NCBI GenBank assembly: GCA_033398695.1
Contig: CM065805.1
Location: forward strand, 164,959,787 to 165,023,786
Direction: 5' to 3'
Length of the DNA: 64,000 nt
Source of the DNA: Orobanche coerulescens
Taxonomy: Eukaryota; Streptophyta; Magnoliopsida; Lamiales; Orobanchaceae
Shown: in pieces, positions 35,763-47,940 of the stretch
Layout: the number at the start of each line of letters is the position of its first letter
How positions within the stretch are numbered: the first letter of the stretch is position 1
The notes under the pieces: model-generated
What the model saw: only the letters and a program-made list of their open reading frames with translations
What the model was told of the DNA's origin: nothing
Database searches by the model: none
Translations under genes and position numbers: made by a program

Positions 35763-36174
35763 CTAAGAGGATCGATCAAGCATTGTATATCGAATATAAG
35801 TAGATGAATATAAAATTAAATAAGTCATACCATTGTAGTCCTTTGATACTTTTATCTTGAAGACACAATCGAGCCAAGCTTTGTAAAGTCCCCGGGCACC
35901 TAAAACCACCTTTTCTCTTCGTATCACGGACAATAATACGAATCTAGTTCATTTAGGCTTGATAAATGATTCAACACCGAAGATTCCGGGTGTCTCTATA
36001 TTACCACGCGATCGATATTGATCGAATTTTTTTTACATCAATTCATTCTTTAAGAAACGGCTAAGAATTGATATAGTATTTTTGTTATCTTCTTTTCTTC
36101 TTCGTTCTTTCTCTCTAAGATGAACATAAAAATTTACTCCCTCTTCTTCAGTGGGTACGACCGAATTATCTTAG

Positions 36175-36209
<35 letters not shown>

Positions 36210-37365
36210 TATGTTTCTTCTCACTTCACATGACAAAAACTTCCACATGAGATATATAAAGTTAAGATTATATCTTATCTACATGATAAGATTATTTTTT
36301 ATCTTTACTTTGTCAACATGTAGAAAAAGATGACCACACACCACAGCAAATGGAGACAAGGGAGAAAGCTAAGACGCATGAGAGGGGGCGGCCCACTTAG
36401 TGATTTGAGGTGAAATGAACCGAGCTAATCGGTTCGTGTATCAGAAGTTCGCGTATCTAGTCCGTCAAGTACACTTCATCTTATCTCAAATGTATTTATA
36501 CTTAATTAATTAATCCATCAAGTACAAAATTATAATAATATATTTCCAAAAAATAATTATTTGTGAATTAAATTAATCACCCAGTAATTAATTTCAATTT
36601 ACATGACCACAACGATTTATCAAATAAATCAAATTAGATATCCAATATCCAATATTAATGAAGAGATAATAAATACACATTTATCCGTCAAATATCCTTT
36701 TGCGTGACTCCGTAGGTCCGTCTCAGTCGGCAACGGGAGGAACCAAGGAGTGCGGATAACACTTAGCCAGCCTAGTGGCCCGCACCTAATCCAATTGAGA
36801 ACAAATGATAGAATTATTCTAAAACCATTATGTCATGAAGACCATATACATATAAACCCTTCAATCATATGCCTCGTCAAGTATTAGGGTCACGATAATA
36901 TCAAACCCTATTGTAACTTGACTTTATGCATTTTGTTAATACAAACCGAGATCACCGAGCTCTCGTCTATCAGATACAACCAGCTCTAAATACTTTGGTC
37001 AAAGACATATGATGTTATTTTGCCATAACCGCATATGACATTTACCTGATCACTTATAGGAGGAAGAATCATATCTTGGTATTCAGTAGAGACTGCTACT
37101 TGCCCACTAAGTTGCACTTCGAGGTTGATCCCACCAACTGGAGATTGGATCGAACTACTCTAGTGACTAACTTAATGTCACAAGCACATCTCCTACTGAA
37201 ACCTCAAGTCAGAGGCTCACGTATACCTATCACAATTTCGATTCAGTCATTGACAATCCAAGAGTGAAATCCATGCGATCAAATCAAGGTGATTGGAGTC
37301 CGAGTATACTAATCCAATCAACATAACTATAACGTGTGCTCCTACTAACCCTTAGTGAAGACAGG
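35763..37365. other. Unassigned AT-rich region
   Basis: No gene seen on either strand. Text at 36700-37300 has the look of a decayed LTR or transposon (for example GACTCCGTAGGTCCGTCTCAG), but I found no termini. Contains the GT microsatellite at 36179. Confidence 0.4.
36179..36202. repeat. (GT)12 microsatellite
   Basis: Twelve uninterrupted GT units, followed by an interrupted ATGTGTGTATG tail. Confidence 0.97.
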
Positions 37366-37377
37366 TGTTGGGAATAG
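37366..37377 (+). mobile_element. Copia 5' LTR, first 12 bp
   Basis: TGTTGGGAATAG, identical to the start of the Copia 3' LTR at 51185. The nested element follows immediately; the final AATAG is the left target-site copy. Confidence 0.9.
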
Positions 37378-37734
37378 TGTAACACCCCCAATCCGCTCAG
37401 GGATATTACACGCCGTAGAACCTTTCCTCAAGGATCTACCAGGCTAGTAGCAACATGAAACATCTCGACAATGCCTTTAAGGCTAAAATGACTCAGTAGA
37501 CCGATTTAGCCTTTCAATAGAAACATACAACTCGATTACAACTCATGCCCACGCAGGGGTCAAAACACAACCACACCCGTACAACGGGAAAAATATAGCA
37601 GCGGAAAATAAAGTATAACTGAACCAATACATGATGTACGGTTCCTCATGTGATTAGTATCGATCATCTTTCATCATCCTTCGTGCCGACCCTGTGTTAT
37701 GCTCCAAAACCTGAATGCAAAAACAGACATCCAC

Positions 37735-37777
37735 CCCCCAAATACTCGGGGGTTAGCAAAACTCTACTGTTTTGCTA
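37735..37777 (-). promoter_or_regulatory. Paired stem-loops
   Basis: TAGCAAAAC / GTTTTGCTA (37754-37777), loop changed to CTCTACT-like, beside CCCCC(A)A-ATAC-TCGGGGG (one mismatch). Confidence 0.75.
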
Positions 37778-39599
37778 GTGCAAGTACAAGTGCAAAAATA
37801 CGAGTTATACAATTCACATTCCACGAATAACAATAACCAGGAATCCTCAAAGATCCAAACGAAACGAAAAGTGCTTCCCGAGGCAAGAATTTGAGAAAAC
37901 GTTCCAAAACCGAAAGATCACAAATCAATGGAAATAATTTATAAAACAGTTTAGAATGCCATCGAGAGTTTTAATAGAAAACAATTTAGGATTATCAAAT
38001 CCCACTTTTTTCAAAACTTAAAAGACGAAAGGGGTCACCGCCCCAAAGGTTTACTTTTCTGTAAACTGACCTTTACCAAACCGTTGGGATTTTAGCCCCA
38101 AATCCGTAAATGACCTTTACAAAACCATTGGGATTTTAGCCCCAAATCTCATCAACTCACAGTACACGAGAACGACAACAAGGTTCGTCTTCCAACATCA
38201 AAATCCACAATTAACGGATTTAACACAAACAACAAAATACTCTAGTGCCATCCTAGCCAAGTAAGCCAAACGGACAACTTACCTCTTACACACTTAGTCG
38301 ATGCATGTAATCATGAAAACCGTTCAAAAGCACTCATTTCCGGAAATGCGAATATCAAATCACATTTGCAAAATACACCACAATTAACCGCGGACCCACA
38401 GCTTCGTGGATCCCTACCGAGACCCGTCGGATCTAACTCGTAGTGGTTAAAAGCAAACCCCGTCGGATCTAACCCGTAGTGAGCATACACACACACACGT
38501 TACTCATGCAATACTAATATGCTAAGAATGTAAGTTCATCAAGAATACTTACTAGAGATGGCCACTTATCTGACAACATTATCAAACTCTTCAAAACACA
38601 ATAACAAGATTAAACACGGAATACACGATTCCATAACTTTTAAACAACAGGGATATCATCAAAGCCTTCAACGTTCAAAACAATCAAATCATAATCAATT
38701 CCCAAAACACAACGTTCACAAAACACACACGCGTTTTGAAAGAGAGCCTTTAACGAGGCCAAACCGAAATCTTTTGGAAATTCATTTTAAAATAACCAAA
38801 CAACACACCCAGACGACCGCCGATCAATCATATCCACAAAACGAGAAGCGTATGAACAAGGTACTTGCCTCGAATAAGAACAACGCGGAGAATCGACCGA
38901 AGTAGGTTGACACGAACCGACTACGAACCCACCGACTCCACCGATCGCCAACTCGTGTTCATAAACTACGAAGGACAATAACAACAATGAAATGAATTCC
39001 ATAGCATGACTTAAAGCCGTTGAATTCAAAGAACGAATGATGAAAGTTTAAGTGTTTCCCCCAAAACGGCCAAGAACATGATTCATCCCGACAAAACACG
39101 AAAACGGAATTCCAAGTTGAAATATGGATATACAATCCATAGAATGTGTTTAACAACATCATTTAACCACAATAGATCCATCAAAAACGGATGAAAAACG
39201 AGATCGAGAATAAATCCCCTAAAAAGTCGATTCGAAGTAAAATCAAGAAATATACTTCGATTCGACAAAGAATAATGGATTAAATGATGTTAAACACAAG
39301 AATACTACCAAGATTAATCATACCCATCATGAATTAATCAACAATACGGAACGAATCGGAAAAAAACGCAAAATCCCCAAATTCAAGAATTTAGGGTTCT
39401 AAGAAGGATTACCTTGATTCGCTGGATCAAAGGACAATATAGGATGATTAATTGATGTTATGAACACAATAACTTCGTGGATTTGTTGTTAAACAACATG
39501 GATTCGTCACCTCCGAAGCTCCAGCCGCGGATCAAAAAGAAAGGAAATGAAAAACGAGTGAAAATGAGCCTGCTCTGCCACATTTATACTGGGCCGGAC

Positions 39600-39897
39600 T
39601 AGCGTGCGCTAGTCTGCCGAGCTAGCGTGCGCTATCGGCCCAGGCCGCAATCCAGAACCCCACTGCCCTACTGACTCTGCCAGGTAGCGTGCGCAACCTT
39701 CCGGCCGTAGCGCGCACTACCTGCCGGTCGTAGCGTGCGCAGTGCCCAACAGTAGCCTGCGCTACCTGCCGAGCCTACCCGATTCCAGAACCTCATGACT
39801 CCACTGTCCAGACCCGATAGCGTGCGTTGGGCCGGCCGATAGCGTGCGCTACACCTACCGGTTAGCGAGCGCAGCCTTCCGGCCGTAGCGTGCGCTA
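39600..39897 (-). repeat. TAGCGCACGCTA array in reverse orientation
   Basis: Plus strand reads TAGCGTGCGCTA, so in LTR orientation the centre is CA, as in the plus-strand LTRs. About nine copies, several with one arm decayed (TAGCGTGCGCAACC, TAGCGAGCGCAG). Confidence 0.9.
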
Positions 39898-40475
39898 CGC
39901 CGGTTCCTGCCGTGCTTTCCCGGCCAGTGCCCAGCACCTCCGACCGTGCCGGCCGCACCTGTCCGGCCAGTGCTCAGGCGTCATGATCCGACGACTCGAT
40001 TTCCGAAAACGCACGGAACAAACACGACGAAAAGCTCGCGGACAACATCAACGACCCGAAATGAAAACATAATGCAATAATTAATCATACGCGACCAAGA
40101 AACGGGTCGAGACAACAATTACAGATATGGATACCCGTAACTTTAAGGAAATTACAAAATGACCCAAAATGCCCGAAAATCACGATACGTGATCGAATAA
40201 CCAAACGGAAGTTCACAACACGTCTAACAAAGTTAAACGGACTTACGGGAAACTCGAAACAGCAGTTTCGAACAAGATTCGCAAGAATCGAACTCAAGTG
40301 CGGAAAATTCGCCAAAAAGCACGGAACTCAACATAACGACACCGAAACGAACTCGGATGACAAAAAGTGTAGAATTAATCATTCTCAGAATGATGAAACG
40401 GTCATGGGCGAGTCGTCAAAACGGACTTCCGCCGAAAAAAAGAAATTACCGGAAATCGAAATCACGGGTATTACA

Positions 40476-40512
40476 TTCTACCCTCCTTAAAAGAAGTTTC
40501 GTCTCGAAACTT
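40476..40512 (-). promoter_or_regulatory. Pre-PPT stem and polypurine tract
   Basis: Reverse strand AAGTTTCGAGACGAAACTT, then CTTTTAAGGAGGGTAGAA against the LTR start at 40475. Confidence 0.9.
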
Positions 40513-42799
40513 AAAACAAGTAGGGAGACGCAATATCCCCGCCAGGAAAACTCGACGAGATACATGAAAACCGAAAACTCTCGCCTGACTGCGAAACGTT
40601 GCAAGAAACGCAAAGAGGCATACGGCGTGAAAACACGTTCCACGGCGAACAACACAACGTCGCCGTTAGGGATATAATAAAACCAACAAATGACAAGCGT
40701 CATCAAACGGATAATATAGTCAAGGCAATTATCCGAACAATCACAAAACATAACGAACAAAAATCAATATGATTGACCGACCCAACGGTACATCAATCAA
40801 AACGTGAGCCAACCGCTGAACAAATACGGAATCCCACCGCCCAAGGGCTGGAAGATCGAAAACGAGACTAATTTCCCGAACTTAAGGGAATTATGAAGGA
40901 GCCTGAACGTTCAACAATCACGAAACGAGATCAACAAAAACCGAACAATCAAACGATCGAACCACAACGATCGAGACAACAAAAATCGAACAATCATGTT
41001 TGAATCATGAAGAACAATAAAATTCAAACAACTCCAAGGTTCACATCTCGACTCGAGACAATATATGATCCAGTGAAAACAACAAGATGTGCATTCACAT
41101 AAGATCCACAGGAAAGGGAATAGCAATTGAAAAGTCACAACGACAAACGAGTTATTCCGAAATAATACCACACTCGTTCGATCAACAAAAGCAAGGGACA
41201 GGGAAAACTCAGAAAATGTCAACGAACATAAATGAGTCGACAAAGTCGAGAACACAGAAGTTCAAAATCCGACCCACTTCGAATAAAAGAACTAATAGAA
41301 CCAAATGATGTCACTTCCGAACAAGGTTCACAAGAATCGAACCGAACTCGAAAATGTCACAGCGATAACCAGATCAACCCACAACAAGATCACAGTTCGT
41401 TCGGACGATGAAACCGAAATACAGAACAAGTTCATAAATTATCAACGAACATGAGCGAATCGATAGACTGGAGAAAGAGAAAATACCGAAGTCAAAATAG
41501 TACGGGTATTACCTTCGACCTCGTCCACGAAATTCACAAAAACGGGAGCAAGGTAACAAGACATTAAACAACCGACACATAACGGAACCATCACCGATGC
41601 ACACGGTCATACCAAACCAAGCTCTAACAGCTCGCACATGCGCGACAACGCAGAAATCACCACGAGGCGACAACATTCAACACCAACATCCCGCCTCTCA
41701 CAGGGGGCTAACACAACAAACGTGTGGAAAACGACTCAACGCTCACACCGCCAATTCGATGATACTCGGGAGCAAATATCAAAATGACAACGCGAACATT
41801 ATACATACATACCCAGCTCTCAAACGGGAATGGATAGGTTTTTAAAAAAAATGAAAACCTCATTTTGAAAATAATTTAGAAGAACACTGGTTGATCTTGA
41901 GTATCACCTTTCAAAAAGTACAAACATGAAACATCGTTATCGAGACTTTGGAGAACCATTTCGCATTTGATAAAAATGAGGACACTTTCTCTTAGTGAAA
42001 ACTTTCTAGAATATTCGACCCTCGCGTCTAAATAAAAGTGTTTCTAAAAACATTGAAAATATCTCAAAGCATTTTGGTCCTCGAAGTAGAAATTTTTTGA
42101 AATTTATTGTGGCACCTTGGATGTACCACAAGAAAATAACTCATTTGAAAAGTATGTCTCGAAATTTATTTTTCTAAGATACTCAAGGTTTTCAAAAATC
42201 CAATAGGCCCAAATGCCCAAAACTCACACATATCGACGTTCACTAAAAAAACTCCTAGTACACGCATCAAAACGTTTAAAATCAAGACAACACATGTCTT
42301 TTAAACGAAAATAAACGATAAAATACCACATTCAGAACAAAACCACTGACCCCATTCGAGGCCTCTAAGGACCCTCCCGCACTGGCTAGTGAACAAGTCG
42401 AACGCGTATAAGCACAAAGCTTCCACAAGAGAACTTGTAAAACGTGCAAATCGATTCAAAAATCATCAGCAACAGACAAAAACAACAATAAAAGACATCA
42501 CAAGCGACGACACTCCTCGTATAAATAAAATACGAGAGTCGACTAAATACATATCGTGAAATCAAAATCCACATAAGGATTCCAAATAATCATAAAAATA
42601 GCTCGTGTCACACGAGGCACAACACAAAGAAGGGAGACTTACATCCACAGGTCGCACGATGATGATGATCGCCCCACGATACTAATCACGACCAACAAAC
42701 TCAGACGACGCATCGCGACACGACTCAGTCAGACAAAATCCGACGAGACAAAACTCAACCGACACCACTGACCCAACAGCCTAGGTTTCTACAACCTAA

Positions 42800-42811
42800 G
42801 CTCTGATACCA
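42800..42811 (-). promoter_or_regulatory. Primer binding site (tRNA-iMet)
   Basis: Reverse strand TGGTATCAGAGC, exact. Confidence 0.95.
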
Positions 42812-42815
42812 TTTA

Positions 42816-45800
42816 TGTAACACCCCCAATCCGCTCAGGGATATTACACGCCGTAGAACCTTTCCTCAAGGATCTACCAGGCTAGTAACAACATGAAACA
42901 TCTCGACAATGCCTTTAAGGCTAAAATGACTCAGTAGACCGATTTGGCCTTTCAATAATAACATATAAATCGATTACAACTCATGACCAAGCAGGTCAAA
43001 ACGCAACCACACTGCATACAACGGAAAATATAGCAAATGAAAATAAAGTACAATCAACCAATACACGATGTACGGTTCCTCATGTGATTAGTATCGATCA
43101 TCTTTCATCATCCTTCGTGCCGACCACGTGTTATGCTCCAAAACCCGAATGCAAAATGTACATCCACCACCCGAATACTTGGGGGTTAGAAAAACTCCAC
43201 TGTTTTGCTAGTGCAAGTACAAGTGCAAAAATACGAGTCATACAATTCACATTCCACGAATAACAATAACCAGGAATCCTCAAAGATCCAAACAAAACGA
43301 AAAGTGCTTCCCGAGGCAAGAATTTGAGAAAACGTTCCAAAACCAAAAGATCACAAATCAATGGAAATAATTTATAAAACAGTTTAGAATGCCATCGAGA
43401 GTTTTAATAGAAAACAATTTAGGATTATCAAATCCCACTTTTTTCAAAACTCAAAAGACGAAATGGGTCACCGCCGCAAAGGTTTACTTTTCCGTAAACT
43501 GACTTTTACCAAACCGTTGGGATTTTAGCCCCAAATCCGTAAAATGACCTTTACAAAACCATTGGGATTTTAGCCCCAAATCTCATCAACTCACAGTACA
43601 CGAGAACGACAACAAGGTTCGTCTTCCAACATCAAAATCCACAATCAAAGGATTTAACACAAACAACAAAATACTCTAGTGCCATCCTAGCCAAGTAAGC
43701 CAAACGAACAACTTACCTCTTACACACTTAGTCGATGCATGCAATCATGAAAACCGTTAAAAAGCACTCATTTCCGGAAATGCGAATATCAAATCACATT
43801 TGCAAAATACACCACAATTAACCGCGGACCCACAGCTTCGTGGATCCCTACCGAGTCCCCGTCGGATCTAACCCGTAGTGGTTAAAAGCAAACTCGCGGT
43901 CCCACAGCTTCGTGGAGCCCTACCGAGACCCCGTCGGATCTAACCCATAGTGAGCATACACACACACGTTACTCATGCAATACTAATATGCTAAGAATGT
44001 AAGTTCATCAAGAATACTTACTAGAGATGGCCACTTATCCAACAACATTATCAAACTCTTCAAAACACAATAACAAGATTAAACACGGAATACACGATTC
44101 CATAACTTCTAAACAACAAGGATATCATCAAAGCCTTCAACGTTCAAAACAATCAAATCATAATCAATTCCCAAAACACAACGTTCACAAAACACACACG
44201 CGTTTTGGAAGAGAGCCTTTAACGAGGCCAAACTGAAATCTTTTGGAAATTCATTTTAAAATAACGAAACAAACACACCAAGACGACCGCCGATCAATCA
44301 TATCCACAAAACGAGAAGCGTATGAACAAGGTACTTGCCTCGAATAAGAACAACGCGGAGAATCGACCGAAGTAGGTTGACACGAACCGACTACGAACCC
44401 GCCGACTCCATCGATCGCCAACTCGTGTTCATAAACTACGAAAGACAATAACAACAATGAAATGAATTCCATAGCACGACTTAAAGCCGTTGAATTCAAA
44501 GAACGAATGACGGAAGTTCAAGTGTTTCCCCCAAAACGGCCAAGAACACGATTCATCCCGACAAAACACGAAAACGGAATTCCAAGTCAAAATATGGATT
44601 TACAATCCATAGAATGTGTTTAACAACATCATTTAACCACAATCGATCCATCAAAAATGGATGAAAAACGAGATCGAGAACAAATCCCCTAAAAAGTCGA
44701 TTCGAATGAAATCAAGAAATATACTTCGATTCGACGAAGAACAATGGATTAAATGATGTTAAACACAAGAATACTACCAAGATTAATCATACCCATCATG
44801 AATTAATCAACAATACGGACGAATCGGACAAAAACGCAAAAACCCCCAAATTCAAGAATTTAGGGTTCTAAGAAGGATTACCTTGATTCGCTGGATCAAA
44901 GGACGATATAGGATGATTGATTGATGTTATGAACACAATAACTTCGTGGATTTGTTGTTAAAAAACATGGATTCGTCACCTCCGAAGCTCCAGCCGCGGA
45001 TCAAAAAGAAAGGAAATGAAAAACGAGTGAAAATGAGGCTGCTCTGCCACATTTATACTGGGCCGGACTAGCGTGCGCTAGTCTGCCGAGCTAGCGTGCG
45101 CTATCGGCCCAGGCCGCAATCCAGAACCCCACTGCCCTACTGACTCTGCCAGGTAGCGTGCGCAGCCTTCTGGCCGTAGCGCGTGCTACCTGAAGGTCGT
45201 AGCGTGCGCAGTGCCCGACAGTAGCGTGCGCTACCTGCCGAGCCTACCCGATTCCAGAACCTCAGGACTCTACTGTCCAGACCCGATAGCGTGCGTTGGG
45301 CCGGCCGATAGCGTGCGCTACACCTGCCGGTTAGCGCGCGCAGCCTTCTGGACGTAGCGTGCGCTACACCGATTCCTGCCGTGCTTGCCCCGCCAGTGCC
45401 CAGCACCTCCGACCGTGTCGGCCGCACCTGTCCGGCCAGTGCTCAGGCGTCATGATCCGACGACTCGATTTCCGAAAACGCATGGAACGAACACGACGAA
45501 AAGCTCAGGGACAACATCAACGACCCGAAATGAAAACATAATGCAATAATTAATCATACGCGACCAAGAAACGGGTCGAGACAACAATTATAGATACGGA
45601 TACCCGTAACTTTAAGGAAATTACAAAATGGCCCAAAACGCCCGAAAATCACGATACGTGATCGAATAACCAAACCGAAGTTCACAACACGTATAACAAA
45701 GTTAAACGGACTTACGGGAAACTCGTAACAGCAGTTTCGAACAAGATTCGCAAGAATCGAACTCAAGTGCAGAAAAGTCGCCAAAAAGCAACAAAACGAC

Positions 45801-45936
45801 ACCGAAACGAACTCGGATGACAAAAAGTGCAGAATTAATCATTCTCAGAATGACGAAACGGTCATGAGCGAGTCATCAAAACGGACTTTCGCCGAAAAAA
45901 AAGAAATTACCGGAAATCGAAATCATGGGTATTACA
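42816..45936 (-). mobile_element. 5' LTR of complete coding-free element
   Basis: Reverse strand TGTAATACCCATG (45936) to GGGGGTGTTACA (42816), 3121 bp. Highly similar to 37378-40475. The GTCGGATCTAACCCGTAG minisatellite has two full units here (43820-43955). The first stem of the paired stem-loops has one mismatch (43197-43220). Confidence 0.95.
45069..45366 (-). repeat. TAGCGCACGCTA array in reverse orientation
   Basis: Partner of 39600-39897. Several members intact here are decayed there and vice versa, so the arrays diverged after insertion. Reverse-strand TATAAAT box at 45050-45060. Confidence 0.9.
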
Positions 45937-47414
45937 AATAGTGCCCTAGGACATTCGATGTGCCTAGATTTGTAATTGTCATATTTAAATAAAGTTATTT
46001 GATATCATCTATTTCTCGTTGATTATTATAATGTGTACGTATTTTAATATTATAATAATCAAATAATAGTTATTCATAAATAATAAGATTATTCATATCT
46101 CATTGGTCCAATAATGTAGAGTGGAGACTCAACTGATTAATATGCTAGTATAAGTTTGATCGATAACCATCGGATGATTATGTACGGATCAAACTTATAG
46201 GTATTGGTTGGAGAACACAATACTGGACAGACCCGCATTGAGATCACTGCATGGAAATGTCATAAGTGAATCTCAATATAACAGTATGTCAATAAATCAT
46301 TGAACCTGAGATTATCATAGAGTCCAACATGATAACTGGTATGCCTTGACATAATCCAACGTCATCTGAAACATGATGATCATAAAGGTTAGCGATCGGG
46401 ATTGATGGGAATCATGTAGAGGGCAATGAATAATCGATATGGGGAAATAAGTAGGACTGAAGGAAATGCATGGCCATGCTCAAATGAAGAGTCATTTGAT
46501 TCAATCAGTCTACTTAAGATCGAGAAAGCATTTGAACATAATAAGTATGACAGTTTTCCTGACTTAGTTCATATATGATATCGCGCGACAAATGGGTTTA
46601 ACACGTTAAATAGTTTAATGGACTATAAACTTATACTATTTGGGTAGCCATAATGTCTTGCTAGACACCGCTTGTGATTTATCATTTAATAAGGTATTAG
46701 ATAATTGCCAACATAATATAAGCCTTTTGGGTTACACATACGACAATTAAAGACAAGTAAGAATAGTTAATATATATAATATTGGATATTATATTTATTA
46801 AGAAATTGAATAATGAGTAATATAATATATGATATTATATATTATATTATTATATTATATCAACTGGGAATGATAAATATAATATTGGATATTATATATA
46901 TTAGAAAAGTAAATAATAAGTAATTTATATAATATAAGATATTATATATATTCTATTATTTAATAAATTGAGGTATAAGTAAGCCAATACTTGAGTTTTA
47001 ACTCTAGGATTTACTTAGTATAAATAAAGGGTCTTGTACAAGGAGTTGTCATAAAAAGGAAGAGAAAAATCGACCCCTTCCCCCTTCAATAGATCGGTCG
47101 AGTTTCTTATCCAAGAAGTCCTGGTTCGGCCATCCTTCTAGCAAGGAATTACCTGTTGTACTATTTATCAACATTATTCGTAAGGATCTAGCAACCCGGC
47201 CTGTGTAAATTGTTCGTGTGTGGATCACCGAAAAAAGAAGAAGATTTTCATCAGCTTCTGGTCTGAATTTCTGTTCTTCAAATTAAGGTAACTCAATGAA
47301 CTCCTTTTAAATCAAGTAAATTACTGCATGAAGATCCTCACCTGGGTTTTTCAATAATGATTCCGCTTCAGTTTTGCTCTAATTTCTTGTATTAGATACA
47401 CGTAAAACCCAACA
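45937..47414 (+). mobile_element. Copia 5' LTR, remainder
   Basis: Resumes with the second AATAG, then TGCCCTAGGACATTCGATG, matching the 3' LTR from 51190, and ends AAACCCAACA. Very AT-rich at 46760-46970, with imperfect repeats of ATATTGGATATTATAT. Together with 37366-37377 this gives an LTR of about 1.49 kb. Confidence 0.9.
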
Positions 47415-47415
47415 G

Positions 47416-47427
47416 TGGTATAAGAGC
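47416..47427 (+). promoter_or_regulatory. Copia primer binding site
   Basis: TGGTATAAGAGC, one base after the LTR end, one mismatch from the tRNA-iMet complement. Confidence 0.9.
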
Positions 47428-47875
47428 CAACTTGCAAGTAATTTAATTATTTATATAGAACGTACTTATATGCATTAAATATATAAAATTATGTTATTGA
47501 TCATATTCATAAAATAAATATTTTATAAATAATTTTCTAATTTAATTTGATTAAATCAGATCATTAAAAATCAATTTTCTGGACTGTTTATCGCAAAATA
47601 TGCTGTCCAAAACTGTTCTGGAACAGCATAGCGAAATGGGTCAGCAGATATGGTCGGGTTGTGAACCGCGGACCAGGACCCGCGGGTAGTGATAGTTCAC
47701 CAAAAATAGAATCCCGCTTAAGATGAAATTCAATCTGGTGACGTTCACACTCGAACGCATCGTCCCGTCATCTCGGATGCAACTCTTTTTGTGGAACTTG
47801 TTCACTGTTATTTTATTTAAAACACCATACTCTTTTGTAAATTCAAAATTATTGTTTCAAAAACATATTACTTTC

Positions 47876-47940
47876 GGCCGACAGGATTCGAACTCATGCA
47901 GCCGCGTGCGACTGGAGATTGCTCGGCCAACTGGGCTAAT
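47876..47940 (-). other. tRNA-like sequence with pol III A and B boxes
   Basis: On the reverse strand TAGCCCAGTTGG (47927-47938) fits the A box and AGTTCGAATCC (47884-47894) fits the B box, 32 nt apart, as in tRNAs. The flanks do not form an acceptor stem and the T stem pairs poorly, so it is a tRNA relic or the head of a tRNA-derived SINE rather than a functional tRNA. Confidence 0.6.

Larger units (their letters stand above)
37378..40475 (-). mobile_element. 3' LTR of complete coding-free element
   Basis: Reverse strand TGTAATACCCGTGATTTCG (40475) to GGGGGTGTTACA (37378), 3098 bp. Contains array 39600-39897, a TATAAAT box on the reverse strand at 39581-39591, a CCGTCGGATC minisatellite (38390-38490) and paired stems. 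It has one fewer minisatellite block than the partner LTR. Confidence 0.95.
40476..42815 (-). mobile_element. Coding-free internal region, 2.34 kb
   Basis: Longest member of the non-autonomous family. Parts next to the polypurine tract match 6232-6480 and 62514-62700; parts next to the primer site match 7700-7960 and 33059-33300. No domain is recognisable in any frame. A perfect odd palindrome, CTCGTGT-G-ACACGAG, lies at about 42603-42617 and also at about 7747-7761. Confidence 0.85.
37378..45936 (-). mobile_element. Complete non-autonomous LTR retrotransposon, 8.56 kb
   Basis: Both LTRs, primer site, polypurine tract and a 5-bp target duplication (AATAG at 37373-37377 and 45937-45941) are intact, so the boundaries are certain. 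The 2.34-kb internal region has no gag or pol, so movement must have relied on proteins from another element. The shared LTR termini, tRNA-iMet site and pre-PPT stem point to the chromovirus lineage at 24012 as the likely source (inference). It is the reference copy for the related broken elements at 3718, 31838 and 61470. Confidence 0.95.

Noticed and set aside
37076..37267. 63-codon frame in the 35.8-37.4 kb gap as a host gene
   Set aside because: Too short, no domain and no conserved neighbours; the region looks like decayed transposon.
47876..47940. Functional tRNA gene
   Set aside because: No acceptor stem can be formed and the T stem pairs poorly; only the internal promoter boxes are good.
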